Source of the DNA: Corallococcus macrosporus DSM 14697
GTDB taxonomy: Bacteria > Myxococcota > Myxococcia > Myxococcales > Myxococcaceae
NCBI RefSeq assembly: GCF_002305895.1
Contig: NZ_CP022203.1
Span: 1,900,501 to 1,964,500 of the forward strand
Direction: 5' to 3'
DNA: 64,000 bases
Part shown: positions 14,965 to 23,813 of the stretch, piece by piece
How the letters are laid out: each line of letters starts with the position of its first letter
How positions within the stretch are numbered: the first letter of the stretch is position 1
Notes under the pieces: model-generated
Databases searched by the model: none
What the model saw: only the letters and a program-made list of their open reading frames with translations
Told to the model about the DNA's origin: nothing
Translations under genes and position numbers: made by a program

Positions 14965-15242
14965 GAAAGTGATGGGGGCGAAGACGCGGGCCCTCGCTGA
15001 CCCTGACAGGGGGATTTTCCGGGCCTGATTTCCGAAGGGCCGCTCTATCAATCCCGTCAGGAATGCCGCGCGGCCTTCGTCCAACGCCGTGGGTGCCAAT
15101 TGTCCGGTGATTCCGCTGGGTTGGCGCCCCCTGCTTGTCTCGGAGGCTGCCTGCGGATGCCAACGTGGTACCTTGCCGCGCCACATCCCCGAAACCCAAC
15201 ATCCCGGGGCGACTTCCCCGGCGCAGCCCCCAGGTCCTTCCG
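14965..15242. other. upstream region of the Y RNA/Ro operon, divergent from a sigma factor gene
   Basis: The operon and the rightward sigma-factor gene diverge from this stretch. The leftward strand has an isolated TTGGCAC half-site (around 15092-15099) but no correctly spaced GC partner, so a sigma-54 promoter is not supported. No RtcR-type activator gene is adjacent. The palindrome at 15001-15011 is the best operator candidate. No canonical -35/-10 pair was found. Confidence 0.45.
15001..15011. promoter_or_regulatory. perfect palindrome CCCTGACAGGG upstream of the Y RNA/Ro operon
   Basis: An 11-base dyad (5-bp arms around A) lies 36 bases before the 5' end of Y RNA element B. Its position between the divergent units fits an operator, but short GC-rich palindromes occur by chance in this genome, so this is tentative. 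Confidence 0.3.
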
Positions 15243-15911
15243 GTGTTCGAGCAGCTCACGGATGACGAATTGTTCGCGGAGGTGGTCCGCCGCCGCGCCA
15301 CGAACGAGCCCTACCAGGGCCCGCTCGGGGCGTTGGTGCAGCGGTGGGCCCGGCCCTCGCGGTATGTCATCAGCAAGATTCAGGCGAGCTACGGCCGTGG
15401 TTCCCCAGCGGACTCGGACGAGCTCTTCCAGGACGCGGTGGGGAAGTTCATCGACCGTGGCCTGGACCAGTTCCGCGGCGTGTCGGAGCAGATGCCCGGC
15501 CGGAGCGCGTCTCCCAAGACGTTCTTCCTGCGCATCGTCAAGCACGTGGCCATCGACTTCTACCGGAAGCACCGCGAGGAGCTCGCGGCGCCCCCGGCGG
15601 ATCCCGATGACGCCATGGAGGAGCCACCCTCCCAGGTGGCTCGCGCCGTCGAGTTCGGGAAGCGGCGTGAGGAGCGCGCCGAGGCCCAGGAGCTGTATTG
15701 GGCGGCGTTTGCCCGCCTCCAGCAGGAGCACCCGAAGGAAGCCTCGGCTTGGGACCTGTACCACCACGAAGACGTCGAGGATCACGAAGAATGTGCCCGG
15801 CGCCTGAACATCACCGTGGTGAACAGCTACAAGCGCGTCAGCCGTGCGCAGGCCTACCTCAAGCTCTACCTGCTGGACCTTCAGCGCGAGTCATACGGGG
15901 AGGGAGCGTGA
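15243..15911 (+). CDS. RNA polymerase sigma factor, ECF-like
   Basis: A protein of about 222 aa with sigma-70 region 2 (SDELFQDAVGKFIDRGLDQF through KTFFLRIVKHVAIDFYRK) and a region 4-like helix-turn-helix at the C-terminus (HEECARRLNITVVNSYKRVS). GTG 15243 is chosen because the preceding in-frame residues, back to an ATG at 15135, are Arg/Pro-rich and unlike sigma factors; the weak ribosome site makes this tentative. The next gene, 48 bases on, encodes a protein with two zinc-finger anti-sigma motifs, so this is a sigma/anti-sigma pair. Target promoters are unknown. Confidence 0.8.
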   Translation: MFEQLTDDELFAEVVRRRATNEPYQGPLGALVQRWARPSRYVISKIQASYGRGSPADSDELFQDAVGKFIDRGLDQFRGVSEQMPGRSASPKTFFLRIVKHVAIDFYRKHREELAAPPADPDDAMEEPPSQVARAVEFGKRREERAEAQELYWAAFARLQQEHPKEASAWDLYHHEDVEDHEECARRLNITVVNSYKRVSRAQAYLKLYLLDLQRESYGEGA

Positions 15912-15959
15912 GCCGCCTCCTTCCCCGCCATACCCGGGGTACCCAGGAGGAATGAACCC

Positions 15960-17147
15960 ATGATTGTTGGAGATACGCTGTCCCGCTATGCCGCCCGCCG
16001 CTCGCAGCTCCTGTCGGGCACGGCTTCTCCCGGTGAAGTGCTCGAGGCAGCGGGTGACCTGCTGCGCCGCCGCTCCCGGTTGGAGACCGAAGGTGTGGAC
16101 GCCGCCCTGCGGGGCCTGGGTCGACCTCAGGTGGAAGCCTGGTTGAAGTCGCAGAAACCGCAGTCGCTGCAGCCGGTGCTGCTGAGGGCCGCGGAAGAAG
16201 CCGTCGAGGTGGTGCTCGACGGCGGCGAGGAAGCGGACATGTGGCGCACCTCCGCGCTGGAGGGACTTTCCGCCCGCGACCGGGCCGCCTCCGCCGCCCA
16301 CGCCCTGGCCGTCTGGGAGGGCTTTCACGGCGCCCTCGACGGCGACGCCGCGCAGCTCCGAGACCGCTTTCTCGCCGCGCTCCAGAGTCTGGACTCCGCA
16401 TTGAGCTCCCGGGCGCGTTGGTTCATCCCCCTCAATCCGCAGCGCCGGCAGGAGCGCGACCTCCTCGAGCCCGCCGAGCAGGATGCCGCCTGGTGGTTCT
16501 CCGCGCGCGCCGGCTGCGATGACCTGGTCGCCACCTGGACGGCCAGTCCCCAGACGCTGACGTCCCACCTCCAGGAATGCGAGGCGTGCCGCGCGGACAT
16601 GGCGGACGCCGCGCCCGTGGACATGCCCCCACGCCGGCACCTCACCGCGGAAGACCTCTGGCGCCTCGACATGGGGCTGCTGTCCGAGGACGAGCGGACC
16701 CGGCTGGACGCGCACACGGCGCGCTGTGGTGAATGTGCCCAGGCCGTGCTGGCGCTGGACGAGGGCGAGGCCGCCATCGACGAGGCGCTGGACATGGAGG
16801 AGGACGGGACGGTGGCTCGCTCCGCGCGCACCTCGCGCGCGCCTGTCTCCCACCGCGCCCACGCGGCCCGCCTGCCGGAGCAGCGCGAGGTGCTGGATGA
16901 GCGCCGCGACTTTCGCGTGGTGCTGGTGCGTGAGCGTCAGCGCGTGCGCCTGCTGGTGCAGCCCCTGGCTGGACGGACGGTGACGGCGGCGGTGTTCCTG
17001 AGCCCCGGCCGTCCCTCGCTCAAGCCGGCCCATGGGCCGGAGGGCATTGCCTTTGATTTGACGTCCGCGTCGGCCACCGGCGCGCGCTCTGCCCACCTGT
17101 CCGTGCAGGCGGGGAGCGAAACCCTGGAGCGCGACTTCGCCTTCTGA
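15960..17147 (+). CDS. putative anti-sigma factor with two zf-HC2 zinc fingers
   Basis: A 395-aa soluble protein. Two HxxxCxxC zinc-binding anti-sigma motifs are seen: HLQECEACRADM (near residue 201) and HTARCGECAQAV (near 253). The N-terminal 190 residues are helical and lack a known domain. The C-terminal 90 residues look like a beta-rich domain (DFRVVLVRERQRVRLLVQPL). There is no membrane segment, unlike most ZAS anti-sigmas, so it may sense an intracellular signal. AGGAGGAATGAACCC precedes ATG 15960. It follows the sigma factor gene and should bind its product; this is inferred from order and motif. Confidence 0.78.
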   Translation: MIVGDTLSRYAARRSQLLSGTASPGEVLEAAGDLLRRRSRLETEGVDAALRGLGRPQVEAWLKSQKPQSLQPVLLRAAEEAVEVVLDGGEEADMWRTSALEGLSARDRAASAAHALAVWEGFHGALDGDAAQLRDRFLAALQSLDSALSSRARWFIPLNPQRRQERDLLEPAEQDAAWWFSARAGCDDLVATWTASPQTLTSHLQECEACRADMADAAPVDMPPRRHLTAEDLWRLDMGLLSEDERTRLDAHTARCGECAQAVLALDEGEAAIDEALDMEEDGTVARSARTSRAPVSHRAHAARLPEQREVLDERRDFRVVLVRERQRVRLLVQPLAGRTVTAAVFLSPGRPSLKPAHGPEGIAFDLTSASATGARSAHLSVQAGSETLERDFAF

Positions 17148-17170
17148 CGGAGCGCCCTCGCGCCCGCGCC

Positions 17171-17192
17171 GGGGCCCGCTGTCACGGGCCCC
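17171..17192. terminator. hairpin between convergent sigma/anti-sigma modules
   Basis: GGGGCCCG (17171-17178) pairs perfectly with CGGGCCCC (17185-17192) around CTGTCA. It lies in the 51-base gap between convergent genes, where it could serve both directions. No T-run is present. Confidence 0.5.
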
Positions 17193-17198
17193 CCGCGC

Positions 17199-18371
17199 TC
17201 AGGGCGTCATGGGGACCGCGGTCCGCTCCGTGTCGAGCGCCTGCCGGCTGCGCACGGGAGGCTGCGGAATGGGAGCGCTCCCCGCTGGAAGCGTGGGGCT
17301 GAAGCCATTGGCCAGCAGGGCAATCACGAGCTGCGCGCTGGGCGGCCGGGTCCCCAGCGCCGCGCCGCAGACGTCGAGCTGATCCGTCACGCGGGGCCCC
17401 TCGGTCTTCTGATAGCGGTTGCACGTGGCGTCCACCTGCGGGTCCAGGTGGCGCGCCAGCTCGCGCGTATTGCGGCCCCAGCGCAGGGTCAGCTTCTCCG
17501 GCGTGAGCTGGATGTCGACGGGCTCGTCGCCCCACGTCCCCTCGACGAGGGTCCTCCGGCCACCGGCCTTCAGCTTCAGGTCGAGCGCGCGCTGGCCCAG
17601 GGTGCCCGTCACCGCGATGCCATGCTCGTAGACCTCCTCGCCGAGGATGCTCACCCAGACGCCATCCTTGCGCCGGGTGTACGGCTTGTCCGCCGCGATG
17701 CGGCCCTGGTTGAACCAGACGTCACCCACGCGGCCCAGTGGGAGCGGGGCGTTCTTCGCCACCGGCTCGGGCGCGTCCTCCAGGCCCGAAGGGCTGGAGG
17801 CGGCCACCACCGGCCGCGAGGCCAGCAGGTCCGTCACCGGGACGGACGCGTCGACGACCTCGAAGCGCACGCCATCCAGCCAGGCCTGGCCCGTCCCGCT
17901 CATGATGAGGCCCGCCATGATGGTGGTGGCCTCCTTCGGGACGTCCAGCACCACGTCGTAGCGCTTGCAGCCCGCGGTGCCCACCAGGGCGCGCGACTGC
18001 ATGTTGTCGAAGGCCAGGGGCTGCTTCGGGTCGGGCCCCTCCACGCGCATCCACAGGCCGGCCCAGCCCTCCACGTCCTTGATGCGGAGCGCGCCGGAGA
18101 AGCGCAGCCGCTTGCCGCGGAAGTCCTGCGCGCCGAAGGCCTGCATGAAGGTGCCGTAGCCGTTCGAGTCCGGCGACAGGGAGCGCAGGTAGGCGCTGCG
18201 GCTGCCTTCGCAGGTGGCGCTGCTGTCCACCCCGGCCTCGTAGCGCTTGGGGGCACTCTCCGTCACGTACCAGCCGACAGGCAGCTTCTGGGTGCCTTCC
18301 GACGGCTGCGCTCCGGCCCCGGTGGAGGCCAGCGCGAGCAGCAGGGCGGCGAGTTTCTTCCGGAAGTCCAT
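17199..18371 (-). CDS. secreted protein of unknown function, third gene of an ECF sigma operon
   Basis: A 390-aa protein with a signal peptide (FRKKLAALLLALASTGAGA) and mature N-terminus at about residue 22. Residues about 30-175 form a beta-rich, ligand-binding-like domain (GWYVTES, RFSGALRIKDVEGWAGLWMR, GLIMSGTGQAWLDGVRFEVV). This domain also occurs in myxobacterial regulators and in exported proteins, and it resembles carbohydrate-binding jelly rolls. The rest is a second beta-rich region with Pro-rich tail. ATG 18371 is chosen over GTG 18386 because it gives a good signal peptide and follows GAGG. It overlaps the preceding anti-sigma region's end in sequence position and is probably the output or sensor partner of that sigma system. 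Confidence 0.65.
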   Translation of the reverse strand: MDFRKKLAALLLALASTGAGAQPSEGTQKLPVGWYVTESAPKRYEAGVDSSATCEGSRSAYLRSLSPDSNGYGTFMQAFGAQDFRGKRLRFSGALRIKDVEGWAGLWMRVEGPDPKQPLAFDNMQSRALVGTAGCKRYDVVLDVPKEATTIMAGLIMSGTGQAWLDGVRFEVVDASVPVTDLLASRPVVAASSPSGLEDAPEPVAKNAPLPLGRVGDVWFNQGRIAADKPYTRRKDGVWVSILGEEVYEHGIAVTGTLGQRALDLKLKAGGRRTLVEGTWGDEPVDIQLTPEKLTLRWGRNTRELARHLDPQVDATCNRYQKTEGPRVTDQLDVCGAALGTRPPSAQLVIALLANGFSPTLPAGSAPIPQPPVRSRQALDTERTAVPMTP

Positions 18372-18382
18372 GACGGGAATCC

Positions 18383-18937
18383 TCACAGCGACACGGGGCG
18401 GCGCGCGCTCAGCGCACCCTCGGGGAGGCCGGTGCGGGCCTCGTAGCGGGGGACTTCACCCGTGCCCCAGGGATACTGGACGAGGAGCCCACGCTCCTCG
18501 GCCGCCTGGGTGCATGACGCCTGCGTGGCCAGGTCCGGGCAGGCCACGACGATGGCCTGGGGCTCCGCGACCTCCGTCTCCAATCCCACCGCGGGCGGCG
18601 TGACATCCAGGGCGATGGTCCTGGGCGATGCGGGGGGCGGCCGTTCACCGGGAAGCACCACGAAGACCACGGCGGCCGCCGCGGCCAGGGCGGCACCGGC
18701 CAGCCCCGCGACGTGGCGCCGCGCGTCCCAACGGGCCGGGCGGATGACGGCGGCCGCGGGTGAACAGGTGCTGGCGACCTCGTGGAGCTGCTCCGACAGC
18801 AGGGCCTCTTCCTGGAGCAGGCGGGCGCACGGCTCGCACTCCAACGTGTGCGCCTCGAGGCTCGCGGCCTTCTCAGGTGCCAGCGCCCCCAGGATGTACT
18901 GCTCCGCGGAGTCGCGGGTGAGGTGGGGCTTAAGCAT
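18383..18937 (-). CDS. membrane anti-sigma factor with zf-HC2 motif
   Basis: A 184-aa protein with the zinc-binding anti-sigma motif HTLECEPCARLL near residue 28, a single hydrophobic helix at about 72-92 (AGLAGAALAAAAAVVFVVL), and a small extracytoplasmic C-terminal region with Cys residues (ACPDLATQASC). This is the usual plan of a ZAS-type transmembrane anti-sigma. ATG 18937 follows GAGGAGGAGACCC and overlaps the last codons of the ECF sigma gene, giving translational coupling. It should hold that sigma factor at the membrane until an envelope signal arrives. Longer versions of this frame reaching upstream are read-through of the sigma gene. Confidence 0.82.
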   Translation of the reverse strand: MLKPHLTRDSAEQYILGALAPEKAASLEAHTLECEPCARLLQEEALLSEQLHEVASTCSPAAAVIRPARWDARRHVAGLAGAALAAAAAVVFVVLPGERPPPASPRTIALDVTPPAVGLETEVAEPQAIVVACPDLATQASCTQAAEERGLLVQYPWGTGEVPRYEARTGLPEGALSARRPVSL

Positions 18938-19577
18938 GGGTCTCCTCCTCGAGCGCGGTGCGCAGCTTCTTGCGGACCTCGCACAGGATTTGCCGCACGC
19001 GTTGGACGGACAGGCCAACGCGCGAGGCGACTTCGGCATGGGGGAGCTCCTGGCCGTCACAGGCCAGGAGGAAGACGTTTCGTGCGCTGGGCGACACCTG
19101 GGCCAGCGCGGCATGGGCGCGGGAGAGCTGCTCCTCGGAGAGCAGGCGCCGCTCCGCGGAGACCGCCGGGTCCACCGGGTGGTGGCGCTCCGGCAACTCC
19201 TCCACCGCCCCGGCGATGGACTCACGGCGGGCGCGCCGTGCGTCGTCCGCGGCCAGGAAGGCCGCCTGGGTGAGGGCGAGGTTGGGCAGACGCAGCTCCG
19301 TCAGCAGCCCGCGCTGCTGTTGCTGGATGAGCCGCGCCCACGTCTCCTGGGCCAGCTCCTGCGCCCGGTCCACCCGGACGCCTCGTGCGAGCAGCGATAC
19401 CACGACCCGCCGGTGATGGCGTGCCACCAGCGCGTCCCAGGCCGCCCGCTCCCCCGCCAGGGCGCGCCGCGCGAGGAGGGCTTCGTCCCCCCCGGGCGCC
19501 GTCGCCGCGTCGGGCTCGTCGGCTTCCTTTGACAATCGCAGCGTCGTCATCCGCAGGCCCTGCACGGCTGCACTCAT
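18930..19577 (-). CDS. ECF-family RNA polymerase sigma factor
   Basis: A 215-aa sigma factor. Region 2 is visible as AAWDALVARHHRRVVVSLLARG and RAQELAQETWARLIQ, and region 4 as SARNVFLLACDGQELPHAEVA followed by the recognition helix VGLSVQRVRQILCEVRKKL. The start is uncertain: ATG 19577 (after GGGAAG) is preferred, ATG 19550 is possible, and an upstream start at 19697 would add low-complexity sequence. Its 3' end overlaps the membrane anti-sigma gene by 8 bases, and a secreted protein gene follows, forming a three-gene envelope-response operon. It is convergent to a second sigma/anti-sigma pair. Confidence 0.82.
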   Translation of the reverse strand: MSAAVQGLRMTTLRLSKEADEPDAATAPGGDEALLARRALAGERAAWDALVARHHRRVVVSLLARGVRVDRAQELAQETWARLIQQQQRGLLTELRLPNLALTQAAFLAADDARRARRESIAGAVEELPERHHPVDPAVSAERRLLSEEQLSRAHAALAQVSPSARNVFLLACDGQELPHAEVASRVGLSVQRVRQILCEVRKKLRTALEEETHA

Positions 19578-19700
19578 GCCGTCTTCCCGTCGCTCAGAGG
19601 CGTCCGGGGCGCACGCCTGCTCCCCGGTATCCCCAGAACGTGTGCCCGTCCCAGACATATCGATGGGGGCTGGGAGGATGTGGGGCGGGGTGGGCAAGGG

Positions 19701-20186
19701 TCAGTTGACGGCGGGGCTGTCTCCAGAGGCCCAGCGGAGGTTGGAGAGCTTCACCACGCCCTGGCAGCGGCCGCACACGCGCCCTTCACCGTCGTACACC
19801 CGGGCGGTGGCGAAGAGGAGGGACACCGTCTGGCTGTCGATTTCGGATTCCACGCGCAGGTGGTCTCCGGTGACGGCGCGCTCGAAGCTCATGGAGAGCT
19901 GCACGGTGGCGCAGCGCCGGCCCGGGTCCACCAGGGCGCCGGTGCAGCCGATGGCGTAGTCGAAGAGGGCGGCGAGGATGCCGCCGTTGACGGCGCTGGC
20001 GCTGCCCGCGCCGCCCCGGTGCTCGGGGCGCAGCGCTGGGATGCTGACGACCACCTTGCGTCCCTCCGGGAAGCTGAGGCGCGCGCCGAAGAGGCGCAGG
20101 GTGAGGCTCTGGGAGAACTGCTCTGCGTAGCGGTCCAGGTCGGCCTGGGAAGGCTTCGAGGGGGCGCCGGACGAGGAGTCGGACAT
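19701..20186 (-). CDS. PaaI-type hotdog thioesterase
   Basis: A 161-aa single hotdog-fold protein. The key block is AVNGGILAALFDYAIGCTG at about 65-83, where the Asn-Gly-Gly and the downstream Asp/Glu position match the PaaI/YdiI acyl-CoA thioesterase branch. The strands ATVQLSMSFERAVTGD and FATARVYDGEGRVCGRCQG complete the fold. Members hydrolyse aryl- or acyl-CoA thioesters; the substrate cannot be told from sequence. It is divergent from the helicase gene, with 118 bases between starts. Confidence 0.85.
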   Translation of the reverse strand: MSDSSSGAPSKPSQADLDRYAEQFSQSLTLRLFGARLSFPEGRKVVVSIPALRPEHRGGAGSASAVNGGILAALFDYAIGCTGALVDPGRRCATVQLSMSFERAVTGDHLRVESEIDSQTVSLLFATARVYDGEGRVCGRCQGVVKLSNLRWASGDSPAVN

Positions 20187-20197
20187 GGAGGCGCACC

Positions 20198-20203
20198 ATT
20201 ATA
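20198..20203 (-). promoter_or_regulatory. possible -10 element TATAAT before the thioesterase gene
   Basis: A perfect TATAAT on the minus strand lies 11 bases before the thioesterase start codon, in an AT island (ATTATATAAG) that stands out in GC-rich DNA. No -35 hexamer sits at normal spacing, and the leader would be very short, so this is tentative. Confidence 0.3.
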
Positions 20204-20304
20204 TAAGCGCACCGCATGCCTGGGGGGCCGGGCAGCCGGGCGGGGCGCGCGGAAGGGTGCCCATTGGTGGGGGAAAGACGTTAGAAGCATGGGTTCCCTC
20301 CCGA

Positions 20305-22656
20305 ATGTCTCCCGCGAACCCACACGAAACCGCCCTCCTCGAAGACCTCAACGCGCCTCAGCGCGAGGCCGTGTTGCATGGTGACGGCCCCCTGCTCGTC
20401 CTGTCGGGCGCTGGCAGCGGCAAGACGCGCGTCATCACCCGGCGCGTGGCGTACCTGGTGAAGGTCCACGACGTCTATCCGTGGCGCATCCTGGCCGTGA
20501 CGTTCACCAACAAGGCGGCGCGGGAGATGCGCGAGCGCCTGACGCAGTTGCTGGGTGCCCAAGCGAACGAGCTGGTGGTCAGCACCTTCCACTCCGCGGC
20601 GGCGCAGATTCTCCGCCGCGAGGCGGAGCACGTGGGGCTCACCCGCTCGTTCGTCATCTACGACGACTCGGACCAGCTCAACGTGGTGAAGCGCGCCATG
20701 CGTGAGGCGGGCATCGAGTCCATGCAGCCGCGCGAAATCCTCCACCGCATCGACCAGGAGAAGAACGCGGCCCGGCTGCCGGAGCACATGCAGGTGGCGC
20801 CCGGCGACGAGCGGGGCCAGCTGGTGCGTAAGGTGTACGCGGCCTACCAGGAGCGGCTGCGCGCGGCCAACGCGGTGGACTTCGGAGACCTGCTGCTCCT
20901 GCTGGTGACGCTGTTCCGCACCCGGCCGGACGTGCTGGAGAACTACCGGCGCCGCTTCACCCACGTGCTGGTGGACGAGTTCCAGGACACCAACCCGGTG
21001 CAGTACGCGCTGCTCAAGCAGCTCGCGCCGCCCCCTTCCGCGAACCTGGTGGTGGTGGGCGACGACGACCAGTCCATCTACCGCTGGCGCGGCGCGGACG
21101 TGGACAACATCCTCGGCTTCCCCCGGCAGTACCCGGGCGCGAAGGTGGTGAAGCTGGAGCAGAACTACCGCTCCGACCAGAACATCCTGGACGCGGCGCA
21201 CGAGGTCATCCGGAAGAACACGCGCCGCATGGAGAAGAAGCTCTGGTCCGAGCGCCCGCGGGGCCAGACGCTCGACCTGCTGCTCAACCGCGACGAGCGG
21301 GCGGAGGCGCAGGAGGTGGCGCGCCAGATTCTGGCGCTGCAGCGGGAGGGCTTCATCAAGCTGTCCAGCATGGCGGTGTTCTACCGGGCGAACGCGCAGA
21401 GCCGCGTGCTGGAAGAGGCCCTGCGCCTGGCGCGCGTGCCGTACACCCTGGTGAGTGGCCGCAGCTTCTATGACCGGGCCGAAGTGCGGGATGCGTCCGC
21501 GTACCTGCGGCTGATGGTGAATCCGCGCTCGGACGCGGACCTGCTGCGCATCATCAACATCCCGGCGCGCGGCATCGGCGACACCACGGTGGAGCGGCTG
21601 ACGGACTTCGCCAACGCACGGGGCGTGAGCCTCTACGAGGCCCTGTCCCAGCCGGAGCAGGTCCCCGCCCTCAATGGCGCCGCGGTGAAGCGGCTCAAGG
21701 GCTTCCGCAACCTGCTGGAGTCCCTGACGGCCTTCGCCCAGACGAACGAGGAAGCGGCGGGCGCGGTGGACCAGATGCTGCGCGAGACGAAGCTGGTGGA
21801 GACGCTCCTGGCCGAGGGCAGCGACGAGGCCCAGACGCGCGCGGAGAACCTCCGCGAGTTCCTGGGCGCGGCGCAGGAGTTCGACCTGAACCGGGCCGCC
21901 GCGGCGGTGGCGGCCGCGGCGAATCCTCCTCCAGAAGTCCCTCCCGAGGTGGACGCGGCCCCGCTGACGGCGGACGTGCCGGCGCTGCAGGCCTTCCTGG
22001 AGCAGATTTCGCTGGTGGGCGAGGCGGACGCGGAGGTGGGCGATGGCCGGGTGGCGCTGATGACGCTGCACGCCGCCAAGGGCCTGGAGTTCGACGCCGT
22101 CTTCCTCACCGGCATGGAGGAGAACGTCTTCCCGCACGCGCGCGCGGTGAAGTCCGAGACCACCTTCCTGAGCGAGGACGCCTCGGCGGACGGCGAGCCC
22201 TCGGAGGAGATGGCCGAGGAGCGGCGCCTCTGCTACGTGGGCTTCACGCGGGCGCGGAAGCGGCTCTTCGTGAGCCTGGCGCAGTGCCGCTCGCTGTTCG
22301 GTGAGCTGCGCTACAACGCGCCCAGCCGCTTCCTGCGGGACGTGCCCTCGCCGCTGTTCGGCATCAGCGAGCAGGAGCTCCCCGAGGCGCCCCGGCCCAG
22401 AGTGCCCTCGATGCCGCGCAGGCGGCCCCATGACGAGGACGACGGGCCGCGCATCGACCGCTCGTACTCGCAGGCGTCGTCGGACATGGACGGCGTCGGC
22501 GGGGACGTGCGCGGCATGCGCGTGCGCCACGAGCAGTTCGGCGTGGGCCGCGTGGTGTCCGCGGACGGCAACGGCCCCAACGCGAAGGTGACGGTGGAGT
22601 TCGGCGGAGGCGTGGGCCTCAAGCGCATCATCGCCCGCTTCCTGATGCCGGGCTGA
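20305..22656 (+). CDS. pcrA: UvrD/PcrA-type superfamily 1 DNA helicase
   Basis: A 783-aa 3'-5' helicase. SF1A motifs appear in order: Q-motif region LNAPQREAV, Walker A GAGSGKTR (about 35-42), TFTNKAA (Ia), DEFQDTN (II, Walker B), GDDDQSIYRWRGA (III), EQNYRS (IV), TLHAAKGLEFD (V) and VGFTRARK (VI). The tail VRHEQFGVGRVVS... is the Tudor-like C-terminal domain that links PcrA to RNA polymerase. A Glu/Pro/Ala-rich insert lies before motif V. The start ATG 20305 places the Q-motif at the usual distance; upstream in-frame codons are low-complexity. It functions in repair, replication-conflict resolution and transcription-coupled repair. It could equally be named uvrD. Confidence 0.93.
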   Translation: MSPANPHETALLEDLNAPQREAVLHGDGPLLVLSGAGSGKTRVITRRVAYLVKVHDVYPWRILAVTFTNKAAREMRERLTQLLGAQANELVVSTFHSAAAQILRREAEHVGLTRSFVIYDDSDQLNVVKRAMREAGIESMQPREILHRIDQEKNAARLPEHMQVAPGDERGQLVRKVYAAYQERLRAANAVDFGDLLLLLVTLFRTRPDVLENYRRRFTHVLVDEFQDTNPVQYALLKQLAPPPSANLVVVGDDDQSIYRWRGADVDNILGFPRQYPGAKVVKLEQNYRSDQNILDAAHEVIRKNTRRMEKKLWSERPRGQTLDLLLNRDERAEAQEVARQILALQREGFIKLSSMAVFYRANAQSRVLEEALRLARVPYTLVSGRSFYDRAEVRDASAYLRLMVNPRSDADLLRIINIPARGIGDTTVERLTDFANARGVSLYEALSQPEQVPALNGAAVKRLKGFRNLLESLTAFAQTNEEAAGAVDQMLRETKLVETLLAEGSDEAQTRAENLREFLGAAQEFDLNRAAAAVAAAANPPPEVPPEVDAAPLTADVPALQAFLEQISLVGEADAEVGDGRVALMTLHAAKGLEFDAVFLTGMEENVFPHARAVKSETTFLSEDASADGEPSEEMAEERRLCYVGFTRARKRLFVSLAQCRSLFGELRYNAPSRFLRDVPSPLFGISEQELPEAPRPRVPSMPRRRPHDEDDGPRIDRSYSQASSDMDGVGGDVRGMRVRHEQFGVGRVVSADGNGPNAKVTVEFGGGVGLKRIIARFLMPG

Positions 22657-22686
22657 GGCGGACGTCGTGAGGCGGGCCCTGCCTCC

Positions 22687-23778
22687 TCAGCGGGCGGGCG
22701 TGCGCAGCCGCCACGACAGCACGCGGCCGTCCAGGCCCAGGACGATGACCTGGTCGCCCAGCACCACGGGCTGGGTGCGCAGCGGCGTATCCGCGCGGAC
22801 GGAGAAGGCGGGCTGCCACGTCCCCGTCTTCAGCGCGACGAGCCGCCCCTGACGGCCGCTGGTGGGCACCAGCAGCAGGTCCTCCCGCACCGGCGTCACG
22901 CCCGAGACGAGCGCGTCGGGCAATGTGGCGCGAGCGACCTCCTCGCCATCCTCCGAGGACAACCCCACGAGCAGGGGCGCCGCTCCGCCCGTGCCGACCC
23001 ACACCGTCCCCAGGGCCAGCGAGGGAGGACTGCTCAGGGCCGCGGCGGGGGCCTGCTCCCACAGGGGCGTGCCATCCCCGAGCCGCAGCGCCAGGACGCG
23101 GCCCTGGCGGGTGCTCACATAGAGCGTGTCCCGCCACAGCGTCATTCCCAGCACGTCCCGCACGTCCCGTTGCCAGCGCCGGGCCCCGTCCTGGGTGGCC
23201 AGGGCCATCACCCCCGCGTCTCCCAGCGCCACGACCAGCAGTCCGTCCTTCAGCACCGGGGTGGGGAAGGCGCGAGGCGCCGCGGCCGGCCCGGGCCTTC
23301 CAGGTGGGGGCCGCTCCCAGTCCGTCTTCCCGGTGTCCGTGAAGAGGGCGCGGACGGCGCCATCCGGCCCCACGAGGAAGACGTATTTCCCCGCCGCGTC
23401 CGCCACGGGTGCGGTAAGGACGGGGGGCTCACCGGAGAGGCGCCACTGCACCGCGCCCGTGTCGAGCGCCAGCCGGACCAGGTCTCCGCCCACGGTCCCG
23501 GCGATGACGCTGTCCGCCAGCAGGGCCGGACGTGTGGCCACCTCCCTGTCCAGGGGGACCCGCCAGGCGACACGGCCGCTCCGCTCCAGGCGGACGACGG
23601 TACCGGCCTCGTTGGCGGTGAGCACGCCGTCCGTCAGGGCCACCAGCCCCGCCCGGGACGAGGCGTCCGTGGAGTAGCGGAAGGCGCTCGTCGCGGGCTC
23701 CCGGCACCCCATGGCGGCCACCAGTGTCAGCGCCAGGGCGGGCAGCAAGGGCGTGCATGGACAGGCGCGAGACGACAT
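22687..23778 (-). CDS. PQQ-type beta-propeller lipoprotein (BamB-like repeats)
   Basis: A 363-aa exported protein. The signal ends in a lipobox LVAAMGC (Cys 25). The mature part is a run of WD-like PQQ propeller repeats, each with a Thr-Gly/Trp pattern (LALDTGAVQWRL, FTDTGKTDWERP, ATQDGARRWQRD, RLGDGTPLWEQA, LSSEDGEEVARA). This matches quinoprotein-dehydrogenase-like and BamB propellers, but there is no sign of a PQQ-binding enzyme site. A structural role in the envelope is likely. It converges on pcrA with a 30-base gap and is divergent from the adenosine deaminase gene, whose start lies 35 bases from its own. Confidence 0.8.
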   Translation of the reverse strand: MSSRACPCTPLLPALALTLVAAMGCREPATSAFRYSTDASSRAGLVALTDGVLTANEAGTVVRLERSGRVAWRVPLDREVATRPALLADSVIAGTVGGDLVRLALDTGAVQWRLSGEPPVLTAPVADAAGKYVFLVGPDGAVRALFTDTGKTDWERPPPGRPGPAAAPRAFPTPVLKDGLLVVALGDAGVMALATQDGARRWQRDVRDVLGMTLWRDTLYVSTRQGRVLALRLGDGTPLWEQAPAAALSSPPSLALGTVWVGTGGAAPLLVGLSSEDGEEVARATLPDALVSGVTPVREDLLLVPTSGRQGRLVALKTGTWQPAFSVRADTPLRTQPVVLGDQVIVLGLDGRVLSWRLRTPAR

Positions 23779-23813
23779 GGTTTGGAGGATGGCGCAAGGA
23801 AGGAACTTGGACC

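Noticed and set aside
15085-15099. Sigma-54 promoter for the Ro/Y RNA operon (TTGGCAC on the minus strand)
   Set aside because: The GC of the -12 half is not at the required spacing from the GG of the -24 half, and no RtcR-like activator gene is nearby.
22669-22685. Terminator hairpin between pcrA and the propeller lipoprotein gene
   Set aside because: The stem is only 5 bp (GAGGC/GCCTC) with a 7-base loop and no T-run, too weak to list.
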